DNA of 5,936 nucleotides, from positions 1 to 5,936 of the forward strand of contig DIYD01000190.1 of the NCBI GenBank assembly GCA_002428905.1, in the 5' to 3' direction. Below, in pieces: positions 1 to 5,936 of the stretch; the stretch's first letter is position 1, and the number at the start of each line of letters is the position of its first letter. The position numbers and the translations under genes were made by a program. Source of the DNA: Bacteroidetes bacterium UBA6063 (GTDB taxonomy: Bacteria > Bacteroidota > Bacteroidia > NS11-12g > UBA9320). The notes beneath the pieces are model-generated. The model had not been told where the DNA came from, made no database searches, and saw nothing but the letters and a program-made list of their open reading frames with translations.

Positions 1-733
1 TTAGTCTATTTTCAACGTCTTCCAGATCGACTTTACGATCTTCCATCACCCGAGCAGCTTTTTCCTTGGTCTCGAAGGCCAGTTCCTTACGGTTTTTCAA
101 CGCAACGATTTGCTCGTCTACATCAAGAATCATGTTTTCAACTATACCCACCATGCCTTGAACCTGGCTGATGATTCGGTTTAAGCTCTCACCGATATCC
201 GCGTTCTTCAGACGATCGCGGTAGCGGCGTTGGGCTTCTTGTTCTGCTTGTTTTAGTGCGGCTACCATGGCTTCCAATTCCGCTTTGGAATTGCGCACTT
301 TTCTGTTTTTATAACCAAATAAAATGTTCCATGCATTCGACATAGATTCGGCGTCTTTTAACTCCGATTCTGCATTTTCACGGGCCCGGGTTGCATCGTC
401 CACTAGTTTTTGCTCTGATGCGTTCAATTCCTGCAGTTTTGCAAACTCTCCACCGCAACTATCAAGCATGGAGCGAAGGTGAAGCATAAGCTCCTGAAGG
501 TCTTTCTCTGTAGACTCTACATCGCCGTTTAACGTTTCGAAATTTGCATTAATAATTCCACTTACAATTTCTTCTGAAGAGCGGTTCTCTCCAACGGCTT
601 TTTCGATCTCGGCTTCAATGTTGTCTAACTTCGATCCGATATCTTCTTTGGATTTCTTTTCGAGTTTGGCTTTAAGGGTTTCTACTTTTTTCTGGTTACC
701 TAATTGGTCTAATAAATCAAATGTCTCGGACAT
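1..733 (-). CDS. Coiled-coil hypothetical protein, C-terminus beyond window
   Basis: I do not recognise this protein. The reading frame starts at ATG 733-731 (MSETFDLLDQLGNQKKVETL) and stays open for 244 codons to the window edge, so its C-terminus is missing. The TTA at bases 1-3 is out of frame and is not its stop. The translation is very rich in Glu, Lys, Asp, Arg, Gln, Ala and Leu with hydrophobic residues spaced as in heptads, which suggests long coiled coils around residues 15-125 and 140-244. A less charged stretch near residues 129-142 (SNAWNILFGYKNR) may be a break or hinge. There is one cysteine, in DSCGGE near residue 93. No signal peptide or membrane segment is visible, so it is probably cytoplasmic. 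It is transcribed divergently from the GH3 gene. Coding is well supported by 732 bases of open frame; function is unknown. Confidence 0.85.
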   Translation of the reverse strand, partial: MSETFDLLDQLGNQKKVETLKAKLEKKSKEDIGSKLDNIEAEIEKAVGENRSSEEIVSGIINANFETLNGDVESTEKDLQELMLHLRSMLDSCGGEFAKLQELNASEQKLVDDATRARENAESELKDAESMSNAWNILFGYKNRKVRNSKAELEAMVAALKQAEQEAQRRYRDRLKNADIGESLNRIISQVQGMVGIVENMILDVDEQIVALKNRKELAFETKEKAARVMEDRKVDLEDVENRL

Positions 734-761
734 AGCTTTTTAATAATGTTTTAGTGTAGGC

Positions 762-769
762 CAAATTTA
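762..769 (-). promoter_or_regulatory. Probable -7 box for the coiled-coil gene
   Basis: On the minus strand these bases read TAAATTTG, an exact match to the Bacteroidota -7 consensus TAnnTTTG, 28 bases before the ATG at 733. I see no convincing -33 TTTG at the usual spacing, so the assignment rests on the -7 box and its position. Transcription would start about 7 bases further on, giving a leader of roughly 20 bases. Confidence 0.45.
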
Positions 770-855
770 TAAAAATTGCCCAGATTTAGGCTATGCATTA
801 ACGAAGATTGCTAGTCATTAGTCGTAAATATGATTGCTGATTTTACAATTCCGAG

Positions 856-886
856 TTCGCTTATTCCTGGTAGGATAGTATATTTG
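856..886 (+). promoter_or_regulatory. Probable promoter of the GH3 gene (Bacteroidota type)
   Basis: TATATTTG at 879-886 matches the Bacteroidota -7 consensus TAnnTTTG exactly. TTCG at 856-859, one mismatch from the -33 TTTG, lies 19 bases upstream, the expected spacing. The predicted transcript would begin near 892, downstream of the ATG at 830 and about 20 bases before the ATG at 914. This placement is the main sequence argument for using the 914 start. Confidence 0.55.
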
Positions 887-913
887 TCTGACACGGATTT
901 TACATTTCTCAGG

Positions 914-2440
914 ATGTTGTTCAATTCAGTCATATCGTGGTACTTCAAAAAGCGCATTCAGCAGGTAGAGTACGGTATTCAAAATCCAGTAGAGGTACAG
1001 GTCAATCTATGGCGAAAGCTATTAATGCAAGGCCGCAAAACCGAGTTCGGTAAAGCCAATGGTTTTGAGAGCATTCAAACCATAGACGATTACCGCAACA
1101 ATATACCCATTCACAACTACGATTCGCTTAAACCGTATATCGCTCGAATTATGCGTGGTGAGCAAGGGTTAATCTGGCCTTCGGAGATAAAGTGGTTTGC
1201 CAAGTCATCCGGAACAACCTCAGACAAGAGTAAGTTCATACCGGTAAGCTTTGAAGCACTCGATGAATGTCAGTTCAGAGGAGCACGCGATCTCATGACG
1301 ATTTACTGCCACAATAATCCGGGGACGAAGATTTTTGAAGGTAAAAGTCTGATGATCGGTGGAAGCCACGAGGTAAATCGACTGGATAGCGATTCGTACT
1401 ACGGCGATTTATCTGCGGTAATGATGAACAATTTGCCCTTTTGGGTTAATCTGTTGCGTACACCTAAACCAGAAATAGCCTTAATGCCGAACTGGGAGAC
1501 CAAGCTCGAGAAGATGGCTCAGTCTACCCAAAATGTTGACGTTACAAGTATATCTGGGGTTCCGACCTGGACCATGATTTTGATGAATCGGTTGATTGAG
1601 ATGAAAGGAGCCGATAGCATTTTAGACATTTGGCCGAATTTGGAGTTGTACATGCATGGTGGTGTTGGATTTACGCCATACCGACAGCCGTTTAGCAAAC
1701 TCATACCATCGTCTTCAATGAATTACATGGAGACGTATAATGCGTCGGAAGGTTTCTTCGGTATTCAGGACTCAATGAATAAGGAAAGCGATATGCTTCT
1801 TATGATGGATTACGGCATTTATTATGAGTTTATGCCGATGTCGGAATACGGGAAGGAATACCCAATGACGAAGACATTGGAAGAAGTGGAAGAAGGTGTA
1901 AATTACGCACTGATCATAACGACTAACGCCGGACTTTGGCGCTATACGGTTGGGGACACCATTCAGTTTACCAGTTTAAAGCCGTATCGGTTTAGAATCA
2001 CGGGTCGAACAAAGTTATTCATCAATGCTTTCGGAGAAGAGCTAATGATAGATAATGCCGAACAGGCCATGGCTGAGGCTTGCCGTGAAACCAATGCACA
2101 GGTAAGAGATTACACGGCAGCACCGGTTTATTTGCATGATGGAGACGCGGGAGCACATCAATGGTTGATCGAATTTGAACAGTACCCGGATGACATGTCG
2201 GTGTTTGAGCAATTGCTCGATGAGCGATTAAAGGCGGCCAACTCCGATTATGAGGCAAAGCGAAGCGGAAACCTTGCATTGCAACATCCACGTATTGAAG
2301 TGTGCAAAGAGGGTACCTTTTATCAATGGATGAAGCAACGAGGCAAACTCGGTGGTCAGCATAAAGTACCGCGTTTGTCGAACGATCGAAAAATAGTTGA
2401 AGAGATATTGACACTGGTCGGAAAACATTCAGAAATCTGA
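914..2440 (+). CDS. GH3 auxin-responsive promoter family protein (acyl-adenylate-forming)
   Basis: A 508-residue member of the GH3 family, within the ANL adenylate-forming superfamily. Plant members activate acyl acids such as indole-acetate or jasmonate with ATP and conjugate them to amino acids; substrates of the Bacteroidota members are not established to my knowledge. Counting from the ATG at 914, visible motifs are the phosphate-binding loop SSGTTSDKSK at 98-107, the motif YNASEGFFG at 275-283, WRYTVGD at 342-348 with the ATP-ribose-contacting Asp 348, the hinge region RITGRTKLF at 361-369, and the C-terminal GGQHKVPRL with Lys 484. All core motifs are intact, so an active enzyme is likely. 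No signal peptide is seen; it should be cytoplasmic. The frame is open back to an ATG at 830, but those 28 extra residues contain the likely promoter and do not resemble a GH3 N-terminus, whereas LFNSVISWYFKKRIQQVE does. uvrB follows after 46 bases. Family confidence is high; start moderately high. Confidence 0.93.
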   Translation: MLFNSVISWYFKKRIQQVEYGIQNPVEVQVNLWRKLLMQGRKTEFGKANGFESIQTIDDYRNNIPIHNYDSLKPYIARIMRGEQGLIWPSEIKWFAKSSGTTSDKSKFIPVSFEALDECQFRGARDLMTIYCHNNPGTKIFEGKSLMIGGSHEVNRLDSDSYYGDLSAVMMNNLPFWVNLLRTPKPEIALMPNWETKLEKMAQSTQNVDVTSISGVPTWTMILMNRLIEMKGADSILDIWPNLELYMHGGVGFTPYRQPFSKLIPSSSMNYMETYNASEGFFGIQDSMNKESDMLLMMDYGIYYEFMPMSEYGKEYPMTKTLEEVEEGVNYALIITTNAGLWRYTVGDTIQFTSLKPYRFRITGRTKLFINAFGEELMIDNAEQAMAEACRETNAQVRDYTAAPVYLHDGDAGAHQWLIEFEQYPDDMSVFEQLLDERLKAANSDYEAKRSGNLALQHPRIEVCKEGTFYQWMKQRGKLGGQHKVPRLSNDRKIVEEILTLVGKHSEI

Positions 2441-2474
2441 ACCACACACAACACCATTATGAAGAAGCGGTTGT

Positions 2475-2482
2475 TATCTTTG
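2475..2482 (+). promoter_or_regulatory. Probable -7 box directly before uvrB
   Basis: TATCTTTG matches TAnnTTTG exactly and ends only 4 bases before the uvrB ATG at 2487. With initiation about 7 bases downstream, the transcript would start at or next to the start codon, making it leaderless or nearly so. No good -33 TTTG is found 19-21 bases upstream, so the promoter may be weak, or the match may be chance with uvrB read mainly from upstream. Confidence 0.45.
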
Positions 2483-2486
2483 TCCT

Positions 2487-4502
2487 ATGCCGTTTAAACT
2501 TCAATCAGAATTTGAGCCAAAAGGCGATCAGCCCGAGGCGATTAAGCAGTTAACCGAAGGTATTGATAGTGGTATTAAAAGCCAAACCTTACTGGGTGTA
2601 ACCGGGTCGGGTAAGACGTTTACCATGGCCAATTTGATCCAGAATGTGCAGAAGCCAACACTTATTATCAGCCACAATAAAACACTGGTAGCCCAGTTAT
2701 ACGGCGAGTTTAAACAGTTTTTCCCAGAGAATGCGGTTGAGTATTTTGTATCGTATTACGACTACTATCAGCCCGAAGCATTTATCCCAACAACCAACAC
2801 GTACATTGAGAAAGACCTTCAGATCAATGACGAGATCGAAAAGCTGCGTTTGAGCGCGACTTCATCCTTGTTGAGTGGTCGAAGAGATGTAATTGTACTG
2901 GCTTCGGTGAGTTGCATTTATGGTGCCGGTAATCCGGGTGATTTTGAGACCAGTATCATACGGCTGAAAGTAGGGGAGAAGATGAGTCGGAATACATTGT
3001 TGTATGCGCTGGTTGAGAGTTTATATAGTAGAACGACCGCTGAGTTTAAACGGGGTACGTTTCGTGTGAAAGGCGATAATGTAGACGTCTTTTTGGCGTA
3101 TGACGATCGAGCGCTTCGCATCACGTTTTTTGGCAATGAGATTGAAGAACTATCCATCATTGATCCGGTTTCAGGGAGAACCGAAGAAGATTTGAACGAT
3201 GCGGCGATTTTCCCGGCAAACCTATGGGTAACACCACGCGAGCGACTAAACCATGCCATTCGCCAAATTCAGGATGATATGGTAAAACAAGTAGACTTCT
3301 TTAAATCAATGGAGAAACCGTTGGAAGCAAAGCGGATTGAAGAACGTACAACGTACGATCTTGAGATGATCCGAGAGCTGGGTTACTGCAGTGGGATCGA
3401 GAATTATAGTCGTTATATGGATAATCGGGCACCCGGTACACGTCCGTTTTGTCTGGTAGACTATTTCCCTGACGATTTCCTTTTGTTGGTGGATGAGAGC
3501 CATGTAACCATGCCTCAGATACGAGCGATGTACGGCGGTGATCGATCGCGGAAAATCAATTTGGTGGACTATGGGTTTCGCTTACCCGCGGCTATGGATA
3601 ACAGACCCTTGAAATTTGATGAATTTCAGAGCCTGGTCAATCAGGTAGTATACGTAAGCGCCACACCTGCTGATTATGAGATTATGGAGTCGGAAGGCGT
3701 GATTGTGGAACAGATTATTCGCCCTACAGGTCTGCTTGACCCCGTAATTGAAGTTCGGCCGTGTGTGAATCAGGTTGATGACTTATTAGACGAGATCGAT
3801 AATGAGGTGAAGAAGGGCTCACGAGTATTGGTGACCACGCTTACCAAGCGCATGGCGGAGGAGTTGGATAAGTACCTACAGCGACTTAACATTCGAAGTG
3901 CCTACATTCACTCCGAAGTAAAGACATTGGATCGGGTTGAGATACTTCGCGATTTGCGTATGGGTGTATACGATGTGTTGGTTGGGGTGAACTTATTACG
4001 TGAAGGGCTTGACCTCCCAGAGGTGACACTTGTGGCTATTTTAGATGCCGATAAGGAAGGCTTTTTACGTTCACATCGGTCGTTAACTCAGACCATTGGT
4101 AGAGCGGCACGTAATGAAAAGGGTAGGGTGATCATGTATGCAGATAACCTCACGGATTCGATGGATAAAACAATCACGGAGAATAACCGCAGAAGGGAGA
4201 TCCAAATTGCGTACAACACAAAGCATGGTATTGTGCCTAAGACCATTCAGAAGAGCAAGGAAGCCATTTTGGAGCAGACTTCCGTGGCTGACAAGAAAGC
4301 AAATCGCGAAGCGAAACCTTACCTGCAAGACCAGAAACCGGCACTTGCTGCAGATCCGATTTACCAGTACATGTCGAAAGACGAATTGAAGAAAGCCATT
4401 GAGAACAATAAGCGATCCATGCGTAAGGCGGCCAAGGATTTAGACTTCATAGAGGCAGCGCGTTATCGCGATGAAATTGCAGCATTAGAGAAACTGCTTT
4501 AA
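2487..4502 (+). CDS. uvrB: UvrABC system protein B (excinuclease subunit)
   Basis: UvrB, 671 residues, essentially the family's usual length (E. coli 673). In nucleotide excision repair it is loaded by UvrA, verifies the lesion with its beta-hairpin and limited helicase activity, and recruits UvrC for dual incision. Visible in order: the N-terminus FKLQSEFEPKGDQPEAI, typical of UvrB; Walker A GVTGSGKT at 37-44; the beta-hairpin YYDYYQPEAF at 90-99; GIENYSRY in the middle region; the DESH Walker B box at 336-339; SATPAD at 391-396; VGVNLLREGLDLPEV from 499; the arginine-finger motif QTIGRAARN at 535-543; and a C-terminal UVR domain at about 632-671 that contacts UvrC. Nothing is missing. The first ATG matching the conserved N-terminus is used. 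It lies 46 bases after the GH3 gene, and its last 18 bases overlap the convergent gene. No LexA-like operator is recognised. Confidence 0.99.
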   Translation: MPFKLQSEFEPKGDQPEAIKQLTEGIDSGIKSQTLLGVTGSGKTFTMANLIQNVQKPTLIISHNKTLVAQLYGEFKQFFPENAVEYFVSYYDYYQPEAFIPTTNTYIEKDLQINDEIEKLRLSATSSLLSGRRDVIVLASVSCIYGAGNPGDFETSIIRLKVGEKMSRNTLLYALVESLYSRTTAEFKRGTFRVKGDNVDVFLAYDDRALRITFFGNEIEELSIIDPVSGRTEEDLNDAAIFPANLWVTPRERLNHAIRQIQDDMVKQVDFFKSMEKPLEAKRIEERTTYDLEMIRELGYCSGIENYSRYMDNRAPGTRPFCLVDYFPDDFLLLVDESHVTMPQIRAMYGGDRSRKINLVDYGFRLPAAMDNRPLKFDEFQSLVNQVVYVSATPADYEIMESEGVIVEQIIRPTGLLDPVIEVRPCVNQVDDLLDEIDNEVKKGSRVLVTTLTKRMAEELDKYLQRLNIRSAYIHSEVKTLDRVEILRDLRMGVYDVLVGVNLLREGLDLPEVTLVAILDADKEGFLRSHRSLTQTIGRAARNEKGRVIMYADNLTDSMDKTITENNRRREIQIAYNTKHGIVPKTIQKSKEAILEQTSVADKKANREAKPYLQDQKPALAADPIYQYMSKDELKKAIENNKRSMRKAAKDLDFIEAARYRDEIAALEKLL

Positions 4503-4937
4503 GGGTTTGTTTGATACAGTGACTTCATAGAAGGCTTTGATCTCATTGCCGTCAATTAGTTTGTGCGATATGCTTAGATCTTCGGGGTCACATTGATACT
4601 TTACACCGTATTTCGTTCCACCCTTGTGATGCCCTGAAACCGCACCTATCTTTTTACCTTCAGCGTCAAACATATTGAGTTGAACCATGGCTTCGATGCC
4701 TGGCTTTGCGGTCTTATTCATGAACGCCTTTGAGCTTCCCTGTGACAGTTTTGTTTGAGAAGTGTCGACTCTTAGTACGCCATCACTCGCACGTTCAGGT
4801 GATGAATTTTCGCTGACATATAGTGCATTATTCGTGTGGTTTTTAAGGGTTATGTTTAGCTCATAACCCCGGGTTAGTAGTTTTGCGATCCAAACAATAA
4901 GTAGTGAAATACCAACAATGAATAAGGTGGTCTTCAT
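4485..4937 (-). CDS. Small membrane-anchored hypothetical protein
   Basis: I do not recognise this 150-residue protein. It begins MKTTLFIVGISLLIVWIAKLL: one hydrophobic segment at residues 4-21 after a single Lys, which could be an uncleaved N-terminal anchor or a signal sequence. No lipobox cysteine follows it. The remainder looks like a small beta-rich soluble domain (ELNITLKNHTNNALYVSEN near 26-44, EAMVQLNMFDAEGKKIGAVSG near 82-102, EIKAFYEVTVSN near 132-143), with a single cysteine at 116. The mature domain is probably outside the cytoplasm, but topology is inferred. The start is ATG 4937-4935; a TTG two codons upstream (4943-4941) is in frame but forms part of the likely -7 box. The gene is convergent with uvrB and overlaps it by 18 bases. 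Confidence 0.8.
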   Translation of the reverse strand: MKTTLFIVGISLLIVWIAKLLTRGYELNITLKNHTNNALYVSENSSPERASDGVLRVDTSQTKLSQGSSKAFMNKTAKPGIEAMVQLNMFDAEGKKIGAVSGHHKGGTKYGVKYQCDPEDLSISHKLIDGNEIKAFYEVTVSNKPLKQFL

Positions 4938-4940
4938 AGA

Positions 4941-4948
4941 CAAATAAA
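4941..4948 (-). promoter_or_regulatory. Possible -7 box before the membrane-anchored protein gene
   Basis: On the minus strand this reads TTTATTTG, one mismatch from TAnnTTTG, ending 3 bases before the ATG at 4937. As with uvrB, this would give an almost leaderless transcript. A perfect 10-base palindrome, AGTTTAAACT (4950-4959), sits immediately upstream, where the spacer of such a promoter would lie. No clear -33 box is seen. Confidence 0.3.
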
Positions 4949-5089
4949 CAGTTTAAACTAGTGGTTGTGGTGTAAATAATTGAGGCTGTAATTTTAGGCA
5001 TAATGGCAACGTGGTACAATCACTACTTCTTGCTATTTTCCACGTTTAACGCCTATAACGGGAAGGGAATTCGATCGAGTTTTTGGCAC

Positions 5090-5123
5090 AAAAAAAAGCG
5101 ATCAGAAACCCTGATCGCTTTTT
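5090..5123 (-). terminator. Intrinsic terminator of the OmpA-family gene, possibly bidirectional
   Basis: A perfect 13-base inverted repeat, with arms at 5093-5105 (AAAAAGCGATCAG) and 5111-5123 and a 5-base loop. Read on the minus strand, the GC-containing stem is followed by eight T residues (5097 down to 5090), the classic rho-independent form, starting about 20 bases after the OmpA gene stop at 5144. On the plus strand the stem is followed by only five T residues, so it could also stop plus-strand transcription, less strongly. Confidence 0.88.
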
Positions 5124-5143
5124 CAATATGATATGATTATTCT

Positions 5144-5936
5144 TTATTTCCTGTAATAGAGTTTCACTTCTACCCGTCGGTTCAGTGCTCTGCCTTCTTC
5201 CGTGCTGTTGTCAGCAATCGGCTGAGTTTCACCGTATCCTTTGGCAGACAGACGTGTCTCATCTACACCTTTGCTGATTAAGTACGTTCTTACTGCATCT
5301 GCACGCTCCTGGCTTAATTTCAAGTTGTCATCTTCTGCACCCACGTTGTCGGTATGACCTTCAACATAAACATTGATTGTAGGGTTGTCAAGTAAGATTT
5401 CAGCGATCGAATCAAGGTGGGCATAACTTGTATCAAGGATGGTTGCACTTGCTGTTTTGAAGTGAACGTTTTTCGCTTCAAGGTTAACCTTCTGAACGAT
5501 CTCTTTTGGAATCTCGTCTTCGTGCTTGAATTTGTAAGCACCTTCGTTCACACCGAAGTGGAAGGTAAATCCAGCTGAGTGGTAAAGGTATGCATCGTGT
5601 AATGCGTTCAAACGAACTTTACTCATGGAGAAAGGAAGACCGTCGTAGTTGTCGTCGTATGTGTAGTTGTACATACTGCGAAGTGTTAGGTCTAAGAAAT
5701 CGGTTAAAGCAATACTTACACCACCACCGGCATTCCAGTGAGCGGCAATCCAGGTACGGTTATTCACATAGTTCAGCGCATATCCTTCCTGTTCGTGAAC
5801 GATCTTGGAAATAGACTGCATTCCACCCCAACCAGCTTGAAGGAATGGTTTGATACGGCTATCTTCTGGCATCATGCTTCCGTTGTAAAATTTGAAACGC
5901 AAACCAAGTGTTAAATCGGTTACCTGTGCAGTAAAA
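5144..5936 (-). CDS. OmpA-family outer-membrane protein, N-terminus beyond window
   Basis: The 3' part of an OmpA-family gene: 263 residues are visible, and the frame is open to the window edge, so the signal peptide and first barrel strands are missing. Counting from the first complete codon in the window (5935), residues 1 to about 130 show alternating aromatic and polar residues typical of outer-membrane beta-strands (DLTLGLRFKFYNG, IKPFLQAGWGG, TWIAAHWNAGGGVSIAL, FLDLTLRSMYNYTY, YHSAGFTFHFGV). The C-terminal OmpA domain fills about 150-263, with GHTDNVG near 193-199, LSQERADAV near 207-215, and GRALNRRVEV near 248-257. Asp 196 and Arg 211 correspond to the residues that bind diaminopimelate in peptidoglycan. 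It probably tethers the outer membrane to the cell wall. The barrel-domain linker is short, without thrombospondin type 3 calcium repeats. The TTG at 5902 is internal, not a start. A strong terminator follows. Confidence 0.95.
   Translation of the reverse strand, partial: FTAQVTDLTLGLRFKFYNGSMMPEDSRIKPFLQAGWGGMQSISKIVHEQEGYALNYVNNRTWIAAHWNAGGGVSIALTDFLDLTLRSMYNYTYDDNYDGLPFSMSKVRLNALHDAYLYHSAGFTFHFGVNEGAYKFKHEDEIPKEIVQKVNLEAKNVHFKTASATILDTSYAHLDSIAEILLDNPTINVYVEGHTDNVGAEDDNLKLSQERADAVRTYLISKGVDETRLSAKGYGETQPIADNSTEEGRALNRRVEVKLYYRK

Noticed and set aside
1..3. TTA at the left edge as the stop codon of the coiled-coil gene.
   Set aside because: It is out of frame with the ATG at 733; the in-frame last complete codon ends at base 2, so the gene continues outside the window.
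2022..2447. A 141-codon minus-strand frame inside the GH3 gene.
   Set aside because: It lies wholly opposite the conserved C-terminal GH3 coding sequence, and its translation is rich in Pro, Arg, His and Cys with no domain. It is an antisense shadow.
2459..2497. A 12-codon frame (MKKRLLSLSYAV, stop at 2495) overlapping the uvrB start out of frame, which could be a coupling leader peptide.
   Set aside because: It is very short, and transcripts from the box at 2475 would begin downstream of its ATG. Only read-through RNA could carry it. Nothing supports translation.
4950..4959. Perfect palindrome AGTTTAAACT as a possible operator.
   Set aside because: Ten AT-rich palindromic bases arise often by chance, there is no second copy in the window, and no regulator is nearby. 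It is noted only in the promoter entry.
5003..5131. A 42-codon plus-strand frame starting MATWYNHYFLLFSTFNAYNG in the intergenic region.
   Set aside because: It runs straight through the terminator hairpin, has no convincing promoter (only an imperfect TAATTTTA upstream) and matches no family I know, so it is most likely chance.
5637..5675. Repetitive TCGTCG/GTAGTTGTA-like bases that look like a short tandem repeat.
   Set aside because: They encode the barrel segment MYNYTYDDNYDG of the OmpA-family protein; the repetition follows from alternating Tyr, Asn and Asp codons.

Overview
The window looks like an ordinary chromosomal segment of a Bacteroidota bacterium, plausibly Flavobacteriales-like, although the order is an inference. 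The signs are moderate GC by eye, octamers of the Bacteroidota sigma-70 type (-7 box TAnnTTTG) just upstream of several starts, no clear Shine-Dalgarno sequences, and the families present: a bacterial GH3-type adenylate-forming enzyme and an OmpA-family outer-membrane protein.

Left end (1-733, minus strand): the first 244 codons of a long, very charged, probably coiled-coil protein of unknown function, running off the window. It is divergent from a GH3 auxin-responsive promoter family protein. The GH3 start is placed at 914 rather than at the upstream ATG at 830, because a good promoter lies between the two.

Centre (2487-4502, plus strand): a complete uvrB, the damage-verification helicase of nucleotide excision repair. 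It follows the GH3 gene by 46 bases, with no visible terminator between them and with its own -7 box almost touching the start codon. uvrB may therefore receive both read-through transcription and transcription from its own nearly leaderless promoter.

Right end (minus strand): a 150-residue membrane-anchored protein of unknown function (4485-4937) converges on uvrB and overlaps its last 18 bases. Next comes a noncoding stretch of about 200 bases with a strong hairpin terminator (5090-5123). Last is the 3' part of an OmpA-family gene (5144-5936, N-terminus outside the window), made of a beta-barrel followed directly by a peptidoglycan-binding OmpA domain.

The genes do not form an obvious shared pathway. 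Apart from the possible GH3-uvrB read-through, the layout is of independent units in alternating orientation. I found no mobile element, CRISPR array, RNA gene or defence system. The least explained items are the biochemical role of the GH3 enzyme and the two proteins I cannot identify.
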